A stretch of 64,000 nucleotides of DNA, from assembly GCA_023213315.1 (NCBI GenBank), contig JAKCPI010000492.1:372001-436000 (forward strand). Direction: 5' to 3'. A program made the position numbers and the translations under genes. The notes below the pieces were generated by a model, which was not told where the DNA came from, ran no database searches, and saw nothing but the letters and a program-made list of their open reading frames with translations. How positions within the stretch are numbered: position 1 is the stretch's first letter; every line of letters begins with the position of its first letter. This DNA comes from Euborellia annulipes (lineage: Eukaryota > Arthropoda > Insecta > Dermaptera > Anisolabididae). Shown piece by piece: positions 41,617-56,500 of this stretch.

Positions 41617-44556
41617 TACAGAGTATAACAATTTATTTCCAAAATATATATAATTCTCTTTTATTATCTCTGACAAGAATGGCCTCCAGCTCCCAACATC
41701 TTTCATATATACTTTATATTTTAAGATTAGTTTAGTTTGAGTGTATATGAAAATGTTGAGGCAATAGATTTTTTTACTTTAGGTTTCCCATTAAGTCTAT
41801 GAACTAAATCAAAAACTTAATTTTAGGTAGAGAACTTTTTTTTTCTTACTATACTTATACAAACTTAGGGGTTAATAATTTTAAGATAATATGTGCGAGA
41901 TGATTGCAAAATTGCTTATGAGAAAAATTTAATTTTTGAGTGGGACGTTGATTTCACTGGACTGGGTGTTTTGCTATCTGCATATCCTCTGTGAAAATAA
42001 TAGTTCGAGTTAAAAGGCACCAAATATGTTTACAATCATTTTACACACATTATCATTTATGAGGCTTTGTTTGAAAACTATCACCTATCTCAAACAAACC
42101 TCTATTATACAATATTAACCAATTTTGTTATTATCGAAATTTTCTTATTTGAATGAAAATATTAATACATAATTAATTAAGTACTTATTGATATATGAAA
42201 CTCCCAGGGCCTTCAATAACAAATATCCTCCACTGGAAATATCTTACTTGAATTGGCATCTATTTATTTTATTAGAGCAGTGTTTCCTAATCTTTGTGAT
42301 TCGGTGGACCACACTTATATCGAGTGTTGATGTAGTTTTATATCAAAAAAGGAAGTATAATTAAAGGTTTAACCCCGACCAAGCATCCACCGATCTGAGG
42401 TTGGGAAACATTGTCTTTGAGTAATCGTATTTTATAGTTAGCACCTGCATTTTGGAAATAGAAATGTTTAAAAAATATGAGAATTTTTAATATAAATTCC
42501 CCTCAGAATTGAAAATAAATTACATTCACAAGTTTGATGGTATGATAAAGATTTTATTGGGTAGAGGCCGATCATATTTTATTGACTTCAAAATGAGTTT
42601 GTTGCCTTTAGGCAGTGAAGTCTTCCCCCCCCCCCTCCCAACACTGAGAAACACAAAAATTATTCTTTTATTATATTTTTTGATAATTAAAAGTCTGTGT
42701 TTCTTTAGTTTTTTAATGACTATTTTCAAAAAAATCTATACGTAGTAGTTTTTTTTTTTACAAATTTTACCGCCCCAAGCGCGCGCCTAGTCCGCCTCTT
42801 CGTAAATATGGCCCTGATTGGAATGATGAAAACGCATTCATTAACAAGATTAAATAAATTTTTATTTATATAACTCTCTATTGTAAAGCTAATTTTCAGA
42901 ATGTGACAAATAAAATAGGCTTTTGCTTGGAAGAAGAAATGGTATCATTGCCAAATTCGACCGAGAAAAACGAATATCCACTGTTTAGAGCTGCTGATGG
43001 TCAGGTGTTCATTTGGGGTTATGGACCTCATCTCCAGGAGTAGGTTAGAATCTGACAAAATAAGCGAATGTTTGGATTTAGATATGTGCGTCAAAAGAAT
43101 GATGTTAGGACGACAATGAAGAGGATCGCCTATTCATCTAATCAAAAGGGATAGGACAGAACTTGGCTTTTGGGAGACCCCTTCTGATAAACGGATTTGG
43201 CTAGGAAATTGGGAGCAACCAGGGAATGAAGGAAGATCATTTGACAACTATTAGACGTTTTGAAAGATGAAGTAGTCATCGTTCAGAAACCAAAATTTTA
43301 TAATAAGAGCGTGGCAATTTATTGTGAATTCTATCAATTATATCATTATGGTTCTATAGAGAGTATATTAAAGTTTTGAGATGATAATTGAAGCGTGGAA
43401 GTACCAAAGGGGGTATGTGCCATTTTTTGAGATTTTCTATTAGTAATGTAGTAGGCCTATGTACCCTGATGATGAGGAAGGAAATTTGTCCCTATCGAAA
43501 TTTAGAAGCTTCTGAGGTGCATTAAAAGTTGTCACTATCTGTATGTTCACAGGTCATTTCATAAGAAAGGTTATAAGTGCCAACCGGTCATTGAACTTAT
43601 TAAGCTAGATCCCATTAATAAAATATCCGATACCGGTAACAAATACCTCATTGTTGAAACTCAGAGATTTTTTAGAAACTTAGTAAAATATGTTTTTTTC
43701 TTTTGTAAACTTTTTTGTGTACTTTAGTTTTGTAAATCTTTTCTTATTAAAACTGATTTAGTTAATAAACCTTATGTTTCCTTAACGTGTTGTTGCTTAA
43801 TTTATTGACTAAAAGCACTGTTCTGTTATTAAACAGTTTTTCTGCGATTATCTCGGGACTCTAATTTTGGCACTTACCCGCTTGGGTACTTCTACGCTTC
43901 AAATGTGCGTCAAACAGCCACAATTGCGATCGTCATTCAAAGGATTATGACATTATTAATATTAAAACCAAAAATAATGGATCTTATTCGTGAATGTCAT
44001 AATTGCTCTTATTTAATTTGTTTTTGAAATAATAATAAAAAGATTCTCTTCGAGAAATAGACAATTTTCTCTTTGTGATAGAATTATAAATTTTTAGATC
44101 ATCAGCAAACAAATGTTTCAGTTAATCTCCTTTATAAATAAGATGAATAAATAGTGTTGGTGATCAATGTTTGAATAAATAAACAAAAATAAATATACAA
44201 GATATTAAATTCTTTATTTTTTCGATGCGGTATATATATTTAAAGGAAGTTTATTTATATAAAGCATCGCCTCGTCTGATAATAAAACAAATAGAGTTTT
44301 GTTGAATTTCTTGAAGATCATGTAGCTGCCAATGCCAAAATGCAAATGTTATTAAAAATATAACGATTACTTTAGAAGAGCCTATTTTTAAAAAGAAATA
44401 ATTTTCAATTAAAAAAAAAAATCTACAAAATGAAATAGTATCAAGCAGGACCTATAAGGAAAAATATACAATTTTTCATAAAATAATAATATCGGAATTA
44501 GAATTATTTGTAAAATAATAATGTTACCTGATAAAAAATTATTTAATCATTTTTTT

Positions 44557-47500
44557 TCATAATTGGGTGGTATCAGTTTCCATGACTATTTCTGGATAAG
44601 TAGGATTTATCTCATTTGAAATATCTTGAGGAGTATTTGATGGCAATTCTGATTCATCAGACGAGAAATCATTTTTATCTGAAATAAAATTAATTTTAAA
44701 AATAATAATTTTTAAAGATATTATACTCTAAATTAAAAATACCTTGATTTAATTTGGAAGCCCTATAAGCATTTTTTATTGAGTCAGAATCCTTAAAGTA
44801 AGCATAATAATATTAATAAATATATAAATCCATTTATAAAAAATAAAAACTTACTCTATGAGTAAAGTCAAATGTGTTGCTACCATTTTCTGGAGTTGAT
44901 GGTTCATCAAGAGGTTCAATTTTGATCTCCTAAAATAAAAGTTTTAATATTATTACTGGTATTTTTACAAGATTCATAAATAAAACTTAAATCTTTTTCG
45001 GGCCGTATTATGCCTTTATTATGCCGTATTATGGCCTCCATTTACATAGTTCTGGAAAGTTTAAGGATATATAAATTTTGATTTCTTTACTCCGCCCTAA
45101 TATTTTTTATATTATTTTATAGTAAATATAAACAAATTCATTTGTTTCACAAATTCATTTCATACCCTTTTTTTTAATGACACCTGTATGATTTTGTTTT
45201 GATTTTTTATCAAAATTAACGAATATTTTCTATTTCTTCTTTGATTATTTCAAAAACTATTCAGTTTTCGAAAAAATGTCAAAGAATAAAAACTTTTTAA
45301 AATAGAGTATTTTATCATAATATAACAAAAAAATTGAAAATTTCAAAATTTTTGAAAAAACTTTTTAAGTAAAGTACTACTTCCAAGTGACGTATTTACT
45401 CCAAAAGTTGATAGAAATCTACAATTTTAGTGTAAGGAGCATATACCAAATTTCATCTATCTAGCTGCTTTGGTTTTTAAGCAATTGTGTTCACACACAC
45501 ACACAGCCAGACGTAATTCCAAAAGAATATACGAGAAAGTCTCGGGGAAGTCATTCCCCATATTTGGTCTTAGGGACCTCAAAATCTCGACTTCGAATTT
45601 TTGACCTGATCGCAAAACTTTCTCTCTATATATTACATATCTAGGTAAGAGAAAGTAATGTGCCATTTTTTCATTGTTAATAAAATCACAATGCATTAAA
45701 TAAATGTTGATATTATCGTGAATGAAGTTTATCAGAAATAGATGGTATTTATATTTTAATGTATCTTTTACACGAGTGTAAATCCGGGGATGGGTCTATG
45801 GGGCTGCAGCCAGAGCTAAACAATGATTTTTAAAAATCACTTTCTTATTAAAATTTTTTGGTGTTTTTCATTTATCAATTTAATTATAAGGATCGTCGGC
45901 CAAAAAATAAATACTTTTGCGTATTATCCCCATATGAAATCATTCTCAGTACAATGAACAGATGTTTTGCAAATCGTTACTTTCTTCATCCAATATGACA
46001 AAATAGCTGAGCATTCCATTATAATTATATAAATTGCATTCATGGAATGCTCAGCTACTCTGTCATATTGGATGGGAGAAAGTAACGATTTGCAAAACTG
46101 TTCATTGTACTGAGGATGATTCCATATCAGTGGGTTTGAAATATTTACAAATAAACGGATTATACTCAAAATTATTTATTTTTTGGCCAACGGTCCTTAT
46201 AATTAAATTGATCATCATTACGGCCATCTACAAACAAGTTTTTCATTTATTCGTTATCTCTTATTCCAGACCAAAATCCTGGATTTAACAAGATATAAAC
46301 AATATTGTTGAAAAATTAGAAATTCAATAGGATCAATTGTCTAGAAACTTTCTGATAGGCTAGTATATATAGAATGAAAAATGTTTAATACCATAGGTAA
46401 TTTTATGATTGTTTTCTTAACAATTTTTTGTGATATGAATATCAAATATTACTTCGAGAAAGTGAAGAGGCTCTTTTTTAGGTTGTTTTCTTATCGGTGA
46501 ATCAGGATGTTCAATAGGAAGTGCCGAAGTCGATGGAGATGGTGATGAAGAATTATTCTTAAGGATTCTTGATCTTGCTATTAAGCGAGGTAGATTTTGT
46601 GTGTTAGTATGAGGAGAAGCCGACTAAAATAAAAAAATACTATATTAAAATATTATTTGATAAATTCTTTATAAATGTAAAAGGGGCGATTTGAACGCCC
46701 TGGTACAATTATGTTTCAATTTGGGTGTTTTTTAAATAAAATTAATGGCATGCGAAACAAATTTAAAGCATTTAAAAAGTAAAAATTTTACATACCTGCG
46801 GAAAAGAGTTAATTGACAATTTTTTTTTCCTCATTTTTCTTGCACTCATTAGTGAAGGGATATTTTCCTCAGTTAGAGAGGTTTCATTTATTTGTGATTT
46901 ATTTGTATTTGGCTCCTCATCCGGTGTTCCTAAGCTGCAAGCTGTTCCAGCCAATCCTGAAAAAAAAATCTTTTTAATGATTTATTAAAGAGTATTGTTT
47001 TCATTAAGGTGCTTCACATTGAATCTTTCGTTCGAAACTACGGAGGTATTTTAAAGTATTTTTTATGCGATTTTTTAAAAATTATTTAAATTCGTGAACA
47101 TCTTACATAAAATGCTTTTTTTTAAAATTACGATTAATTTAAAAATATAAAATGCAAAAAAAAAACTCTATTTTGAAAATTATAATTTTTTTTAAATCTA
47201 AAAATATAAAAATCATTAATATCCAAACTATAATAATTAAATAGAGTGGTGACCAAGTGAAAAATAATTATCGTATTTATTTAAAAATTAACGGCCAAAT
47301 AGTTCAGCACTCTTGCAAAAGATGGCAGGCTAGTCTAACAACCGGCATTATCAGATCACGTATAAGCCTATATTTATATATTTCCATGCTGTTATAAATT
47401 ATATGTAATATATAATAATATTTATAAACTATTCATTATTAAAAGATCAACGAAAATCAAGCATATACATGAGATTAAATATAGCCCTACCATCCTGCCA

Positions 47501-50500
47501 TTTGTTGTCAAATTTTCGTAATAGTTGGGCTTTTTGGCTTTGCTTATTCTAATTTTAATATTTGAAAATATAAAGAAAATGATGATAAATAGACGCTTCA
47601 TTTTGTTAGGACAAAAAATATTTTTACAAATGGATTTTTGAGAAATTCAAGAAAAAAATGTTTGCCACAGTTTGGCTAGTGGCTAATAGGATAAGATAGA
47701 TGTGAAGTTGCAACACAAATTGAGTTCATGTCCGGTTGCTGCAAAAATGATTCAAAATTGGTCGAATTTCTTACATAAGAGAATTGGAGATAATCTCTTA
47801 GTAACAGCCCCCCAATCCGCGAATGTTTATTTAGGTTTTTAAAACACCATATGCTATTAAAATTCTATTAATTTTTTAGAATTGTGTTATTAAATAATTA
47901 ATTATTTTAATTTCAGAGACAAAAATTTACAATATAAATATGATTTATCAATAATATGTAAATGTGTGTTAAAAATTTAAACCTTTTATTTGGAGAGCCT
48001 CTGCAGCAGCTAAAAGGTTGGGTAAATTTTCTTGGGAAATATTAACTTCTCCTCTGTACATGAAATCAACAAGAGCTTGTACTTCCCAGAAACGCATATC
48101 TTTAAGTAATATTATTGGATGCTGACATGGATTTTGAGTCAGTAGATTTTCTAAATAGTTGCTGCACGCTGATAAAATAATCTGAAAGAATAAAAAAATA
48201 AAGCAAAGTTAGTTTTAAAATGTTTTTATAATAGTATCTAGACAAAACCATTTAGGAGTATGAAATGTCTATAAGTTATTCTTAACAAACTTGCTTTGAT
48301 GGGCTTAAAATTTAAGTTTTTTATAAATTTAGTTTTTCATGTCACTTATTTTGTGATAATATTTTTGTAAAATAAATAGATTATGAGAAAATCATCATCT
48401 CTATGAATTAGGGATGAAATAAGATGATAGTACCAATTTGCAATCAATAATAATGACATTACTTTAACAGAATGACCATTAATAAGCATGTGATTTCCGA
48501 TAAAGTAATGTCATTATTATTGACCGTGTAAGGAGCCCTATAGACATCCGGCAGATCATTTTCCTCTAAGAATAAAAATTATATATTTTTTTTTATATTG
48601 TAATAATCTTGTAAAAGTTCAATGATATTCAATTTAGAAAACTGCTAAATAACCACAGTGTCGAGGTATAAGTGCCAAACGGTTCATACTCCAGAACAAT
48701 GCGATAGTTTATTATTAAATTAACATTTTGATTAATAATTAGATTTTAATTAAATAAATTGGCCCTAAAATTTTCTCAGAGATTCATAATTTCAAATCTT
48801 AATAAGATTTTTGATTTGTATTTACAGTTTTTTAGTGAATATTTTAATCTTGCTTTACTGTAGGTATATTTATGCATAAATAGGGAGAAAATATGAGAAA
48901 ATGTACAATTTGATTTGTTCTTTTTTCTTAAATAACTTTAAAAAGTATTTTTCCTTGCTAATGAAGGCTATAATAGGGAAAAGTCAATTAAAACCGGGAC
49001 CCTAATGATTTTTGCTTTTTATTTATTCACTATGGGAATGAAACAGTCAAAATTTGTATTAAACTAATAAATTGATCCCTTCTGAAGAAAAAAGCAACAA
49101 AATCAGTGGTGAAAATGGGTGATTTATCGGACATAAATTCACCTGGACATTGTTATGGTGCTCGACTGGAAGTAATACTACAAGTTTCGGCTAAGTGTCC
49201 CCACAAATGTAGCCATAAAACTTGAATCGCTGTTTTGTCCACCTACCCGGTTTTGTCCGACTTTCCCCTAATTATTTAAATATATTTACTTTGTGACAAC
49301 GTATGCTTTTTCCTTCGCAGGCAAGAGTAACGTCCACAAATTGGCCATTTACTAATAGATTAGGGAATGTTTCTTGAAGATTTGACTGATAACTGTTCCA
49401 TCGCAGACAAACTTCAGGGTGTGTTTGATTAGTTGGATGGGGAAGTGGCGGAGAGGCAGCTCTAACTCTTGTAGGTTGTGGAGAAACTCCTGCGAAAAAA
49501 AATTAATTTTTATTAAAAATCTTATAAATATTTTTTATATAAATAATATTTAAGTCTATTCTCTAAAAACAGACATCATAATATCATAAATTGGGTGTTA
49601 AAAAGTAAAGTATTAACACCAGCGTTAAAAAATGCTATTCTCTAAACAAAGTTTTAACAGCGACGTTAACATATTGCTTTTATCTCAAAGCTGTCAAAAT
49701 CATAACCTTACTTTTTAGGTTAAAGAGGCATTTTCTGCATTAAATACGGCGCTATATTAAAGGCACCCCCTAGGCGGGAGGGGGGGGGGGGGGGGGGCCC
49801 CCGGGGGGGGGGGGGGGGGGGTTTATATGACATCAATTTTTAACACTATTGACTAAATGTTAACGCTTTGGGGTTAAAGTTTTTGCTTACAGAATATCAA
49901 GTTTAGTCAAGGTGTTAAAATGAATTAACGCTGATTTCAGATGTTAAAAGTTAACGTTTTTGCTTTGAGAATTGACCTGATTATCTGTTAAAGTTATTTG
50001 TAATGCATTCATGTTAATAAAAAGAAGTGTATAATTTTTTAATTGAGATCCATGTGGATTTTCAAGAAAATTTTATTAAAACATTTTGGTGAGCAAACAG
50101 CCGTTAAATTACAAAAGAACATACCTTATTTTTATTTCAAAATAAGTGTTAATTGCCTCCGATCAAAAACATGGTAATAAAAATGTCATTCACAAGAAAA
50201 CGTTTGTGCGAAAACAGTTATATTTGATGTGAAAAAAGGTTATATTTTCAAATGTCAGTTGTTTTAGTTTGGACGAGATCAATGTGAAAAAGTAAAAAAA
50301 TGCGTTGACTAAATTCATTTTGTTTGGTCAAGAAAACCAGACGCCATTTTTATATAAACATGAACAAACTCATTTTGGTCAATCGCGAAAAAAAACCGCG
50401 CCTTTTGATTACTCTGGTCCTGCATTGATTGGAAATATTAATGAAGGAAATTCTATTTAATTTTCTTTAATTAAATTATAAACTCAATGATTAATATTAT

Positions 50501-53500
50501 GGTAAGTAATTAATTCTTCAAATTAATATTTTTCCCTTTTTTACATCTCTTTGTGTTTGGGGATCAAAGAGTATAATAGATCTTATTTATATCTCTTTGG
50601 TGAAGGTGACAACGCTAGACCAAGCATCAAAAATGGCTTTTCAATTTTGTTCTTTTTATTTCTATTTTAATTTATTGTTTTTTAGTACTTATCAAGACCT
50701 TACACTGGTATGTATTTATTAATTCTTTTTAAAATGTTAATATTAGAACAATTCTCGCATTGTATCTTCAGCATGTTATTTTTAATTATGCAAATTACAA
50801 TTCAAGAGAATTCAGGTCAAAGAGAATTTGATTTCTTTAGGGAATTAATTCCTCAAGCTAAATGCTTGAATGATTTTGTAATAAAATACAAAAATCTTAA
50901 TCAAGAATCAAAAAAATTATTTCCTAACCTGAGAAATATTCTAAAACTACTTTTAGTGATCCCGGCCACATCAGCAACCGCTGAGCGCTCATTTTCTATG
51001 TTAAGAAGAATAAAAACATATCTTCGCTCAACAATGACGCAAGAACGATTAAATCATGTATGCATAATAAATACATATCCAGAAATCGTAGATGAAATAG
51101 ATATCCAAAATATCATGGCTACATTTATAAATAGTAATGACTTTAGAATTCAACATTTTGGCAAAATTAAAAAATAATTTCCATGATTTATAAATAATAT
51201 TATTATTGATATATATATATATTTATATAAATAAAAATTGTATTCAAGCAAATGTTTCTTTTTAATTATTATTACTCTTATTAAACCTTTTTTTTATATT
51301 CTTTCCCTTTCAATCACATCACTTTTTTTTTTTTTTTTAACATTCACACTTTTTTCTCATTCACACTCACATGCACCCACACATTCATACAGTCTTTTCG
51401 GCTTAGGCCATTTAAGACTTTGACGATAACAGTTATGAATATATATTATTTGGGGTCCAGGCATTCTTATTTAAGCCATTTGGTATCCAAATGCCTTAAA
51501 TAAAATCATCGGACTGCCTGGGGTCCGAACCCGCGACGTTCGGTATACGAGGTTAGCACTCTAACCCCTACACCAAGCCCCGAGGGCAATCATATCATCT
51601 CCATATAGGAAGAGGTTGCCCCCCCTGATTCAAATTCGTTCCGGCGCCCCTGAAGGCACCCCCTAGATATGACATCAATTTTTAACACTATTGACTAAAT
51701 GTTAACGCTTTGGGGTTAAAGTTTTTGCTTACAGAATATCAAGTTTAGTCAAGGTGTTAAAATGAATTAACGCTGATTTCAGATGTTAAAAGTTAACGTT
51801 TTTACTTTGAGAATTGACATGATTATCTGTTAAAGTTATTTGTAATGCATTCATGTTAATAAAAAGAAGTGTATAATTTTTTAATTGAGATCCATGTGGA
51901 TTTTCAGAAAATTTTTATTAAAACATTTTGGTGAGCAAACAGCCGTTAAATTACAAAAGAACATACCTTATTTTTATTTCAAAATAAGTGTTAATTGCCT
52001 CCGATCAAAAACATGGTAATAAAAATGTCATTCACAAGAAAACGTTTGTGCGAAAACAGTTATATTTGATGTGAAAAAAGGTTATATTTTCAAATGTCAG
52101 TTGTTTTAGTTTGGACGAGATCAATGTGAAAAAGTAAAAAAAGCGTTGACTAAATTAATTTTGTTTGGTCATAGAAAACCAGACGCCATTTTTATATAAA
52201 CATGAACAAACTCATTTTGGTCAATCGCGAAAACGCGCCTTTTGATTACTCTGGTCCTGCATTGATTGGAAATATTAATAAATTCTATTTAATTTTCTTT
52301 AATTAAATTACAAACTCATTGATTAATATTATGGTAAGTAATTAATTTTTAAATTAATATTTTTCCTTTTTTACATCTCTTTGTGTTTGGTCAAAGAGTA
52401 TAATAATCTTATTTATACTCTTTGGTGAAGGTGACAACGCAGACCAAGCATAAAAATGGCTTTTCAATTTTGTTCTTTTTATTTCATTTTAATTTATTGT
52501 TTTTTAGTACTTATCAAGACCTTACACTGGTATGTATTTATTAATTCTTTTTAAAATGTTAATATTAGAACAATTCTCGCATTGTATCCTCAGCATGTTA
52601 TTTTTAATTATGCAAATTACAATTCAAGAGAATTCAGGTCAAAGAGAATTTTAAATTATACAAGTCATTTTTATTGAAAATCAGCTTATTCAGATAGTTT
52701 CTATGATATAGACACAAGATAAATTATATAAAGACCTTTATAGGTATATATTTTTATTTCAATTAATTTTTCTAGATAGCTGCTCTTCGATAGACTTCAA
52801 TCAAAAACCACACAACAGACACAAAGTCAACAAATAAATTATGAAACATTCCGAAATACAAATATATACAATGAAACGGAATTTGCTATCTTATTCTACA
52901 ACTTATGGAAAAAAATTGATTTTCCTGTGAAAAATGAAGGCTTTTGCTGATAGGAATCCTTGAGATCAAAGTAATTAATTAACATAATGTAAGAACCAAC
53001 ATTCTTTTTATTTCATTTTTTATGAATCTTATGTCTACTTTTTCTCTTACACTTATTTTTTTTAGAAACCCAATTCTTTTTTTAATTGTGAATAAGAATT
53101 CTAGGTATAAGCCGTATTTGATCAATTTATATTTTATTTATATATAAAAATCGAGAGACAAAGATTTTGAAAAAAAAAAAATAATACTTGTTGGTCCAAT
53201 TATTTCTCGTACCTAAAGACTTCAGTCTTTAAAATAATATTTTCAATTTCTTGGTCCTAAATTTGATTTGGAATTTTAAAATGATTTGTTTCAAAGTCCC
53301 TAGAATCTCAAATGTTGACATATTTGATTACCATTTATTTATGACTTATCAATATAATATTTTTATTCATTCATTTTTTTAAATTTTAAAAGGAAAAAAA
53401 TAGCATCCAAAAAGAATAAACAGAGTCAACGAGAAAGAAAAAACAGCAAACAACCAGGCCTCTTGAATTCAAGAAAGAATAGGCCTATATAGTCATCTGT

Positions 53501-56500
53501 CTCTCGCCATGAAAGAATACAAGTAATATTCGAGTCTACAATACAAAGAAATTTCACTCAACAACAGCCTTCATCTTCATCCATGGATTGACTCAGCAGA
53601 TGAAATTCACTTGGCTCGGGTTCATCATAAAACAGACAAACATCACACACTTTCAACATATAAGTAAGATCATTTCTCAAATTTTAATACTTAATTTTAA
53701 ATCAATATGGATCGTTTTTTATTTCAATAGAATTTAAATCATATATTTAGCTTTAGATTTATATATTTACTGCGAGTATATTTTTACTTTTTTTTTTTTT
53801 TTTTTTTTTGATGGTGTCACTCAGGGGCTCACTTCTAATGAGTACGTGGATGGCGACCACGAGTTACCCGAGCTAAGGCTGGCATTTATTTCTTTCCTTT
53901 ATGTCAGCCTTTTTTCCCCCTTTTTTATATCAAGGGTCAGGCCGTTTCTTTATAAATTAATTTTGCCGACCCCACATAGGGATAAGGCCAAGATAGAAGA
54001 AGAAATATTTTTTGCTGGTGGTCGAGTGTTCATAGACTTGGTGCAAAGAAGGCATATCGATGCTCTGAATAGGGTGACGAAATGTCCCACATAGCAAGGA
54101 ACTCGTCACAGAAAGCTGTTGGGACTTTAGACAACAAGACGACCATTTATCTTGTTCCTGGAAAGGCCGCAATCAGGGATGGAATCCATATAATCACTCC
54201 ATCCAGGAGGGGACAATGGCTAAGCCGGCTAAGCTGAGGATTACTGAGTCCGAAGTCTCAACACGGCTTGAGTTCGAATCCAGCTTGCCGCAAATAATTC
54301 AAACATCCTGCCGAAGTCTCCTCTTAGGATAGGAAAGGGGGATAGCCCCACCGTGGTATCACAAAGGGCCTAATTGGCCTAAGTGTGTTCCCTCTCTGGG
54401 AACGGCCACTTAAACCTAACCTACCTATCACTCGATCCACAAGCAAAAAAATACACCCTGTGGTGGAAGCCAAAAAATTCACCGCATATATTGAATATTA
54501 ATTAAAATGAACAAGTCATGAAAAATATTCGTTTAAATATCGGTATTGGAAACCGACTTTAAATCATTAGGGTATCCTAAAAGATCGTTTTGGAGATTTT
54601 CTCCATTGCATTAATTTTGTTGTAGTTTCTCTTGCTGTAAGCCGCTAGGAGGTAAAACCAAGATTCTTAACACGCTCATTTATAAGTTGATTTCCACGTT
54701 ATTTTAATTATATAAAAAAAATCTTTAAATTTTATTAAAACATTTTTTTAATTTTGTTTTGTATATTAGCATATTAGAAGCTCCTCTCCCATTTCATAGG
54801 AAAATTCTGTTTTGATTCCAGAAGTCAGAAATTATGTCAATTTAAACATAAAATCAACGCATATAATATTTTTGTCCTAAAAAATATATCAGGGCGTTCA
54901 AACATTAGAGTTGTTTGAAAACCACCAAACCATTATAAACTGTGTTTGTGTGTTTGTCTTTTTCATATATCTGGAAAGACAGACTATAATTCACAATAAT
55001 CCACACGAAATTTACACAGATGTAGTAAATTGATGTTAGAATAGCTGCTTCTAAAATTATTTTAAAATATTAATATTACCATGAAAAATTATACGATGTT
55101 CTGTCACACCAGTTCTTATTCTACGTACTTGTTTTTATCTCTAGGATATCCGGGAGCATTAGCAACAAGAGGTGTTATACCAATTTTTCATCTTTAAATT
55201 TAACCCGAGAGCAATAGATAAAAAAAAAATTATCATATCTTGTTGATTATTAATTAAAGATTTAAAAATACATGTGTTCATATTTTGGAGTCTGATTAAT
55301 ACATCGAACGCTATTCTAATTTGTTATGATTATAAGCAATTTAAACAACATTCAAATTCAGTCTCGTAGCATACGTTTTTTGTTTTTGAGGTATTTTATG
55401 AACATTATGTCTGTTTACATACAAACAATTTTCGAGATCGATTTTTTTTCGAGGGCCTCTCGAGGAACCTGAAAACATATTTTAAATTATATTGTTTCTT
55501 CAAATAAATATAAATGTTAGTCTAAAAGACGTCAAGTTACTGAAAAAGACTAAAAAAAAATGTGTATTTCCTTTGAATTCTCGACATCGATTTTTTTGTG
55601 ATTCCTTTTCGCTATTCTAAGCCTATATATTACATACTGTATATTAGGTAAGAAAAAAGTAGTAAAGGAACATTACTCTTGGCAAAGCATCGAGGAAGAC
55701 GTCAATGATGATATATATATATCAATATGTCTAAAGAATAAGACGAATTTAAAACAAATCGCTCCTTTAGTCATCAGTGATATTCAGAGGTCTTCAAATA
55801 TTACCTAAGCAAATTTTTGGCTGTTTACATTCCAGTGTCATCCGGCCCTATATGTTTTCGTTCGGATTTATATCTGGACTTCTGAACGACCAACTAATTA
55901 ATTTAAGTTCAGATTAATAATTGAAAAAGTTGTTATACTACAAGAGAAGACAATTGTCCCTTTATAAAATCACATCCAGCGGCGTAGCTAAGCGGAGGTT
56001 GAGGAGGAGGTTGAGGATAAGGGAAGGGCAATTCCATTAGCGTCTACAGCCATAGAACTTTGTCAATTTAACAATCATGATGGAAAATATTTTTCCCCTA
56101 AAAAAAGTCGTACAATTTTAACGATGCTCGAAGCAAAAGTTCTTTGCTCCCTTCCCCTCCTTCACCCCTACTTCCCTTTAAAAATTAATATAAAATAAGT
56201 CGATATCTTATATATAGATAAGTAAACAGGAGGAAGAAAATCAGCAGCTAGTTGTATTTCATTTTTTTATTTCCATCACTTTGAAGTTTCGATCCCGGTT
56301 GGGATTATCCTCAGAACTAATGTGTACACAACATGAGATGAAGAAATAGTATCGGGAAAACATTACACATTACACAATTTTTTTTTTTTTGTTTCTGTTC
56401 TAATACTAGAATTCTAATTCTTTCAGCACATACGAACAGAAAAAAATTCAAAAAATATTCATTTTTAAACTTGATTTCTTGTTATTTTACATTTATTTGC

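Larger units (their letters stand above)
39324..44556. other. intergenic region between secreted-protein gene and BTB gene
   Basis: 5.2 kb holding a hAT element (39746-40279), hAT-end fragments near 40885-40997 and 42760-42820, nested TA MITEs (41127-41616) and a hAT-like piece near 42277-42412. A stretch at 42917-43800 is less AT-rich, with short open frames on the plus strand broken by many stops; I could not assign it to a family. No supported gene. Confidence 0.5.

Noticed and set aside
45924..46288. Opposing ORFs of 81 and 84 codons
   Set aside because: Both are generated by the inverted repeats of the MITE at 45890-46198.
51515..51583. Functional tRNA gene
   Set aside because: A- and B-boxes are present but the acceptor stem is poor and the sequence sits in a repeat-rich intron. 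Called a SINE head instead.
53846..54172. Two opposing ORFs near 54 kb
   Set aside because: They overlap a repeat also present at 15055 and the edge of a SINE; no domain.
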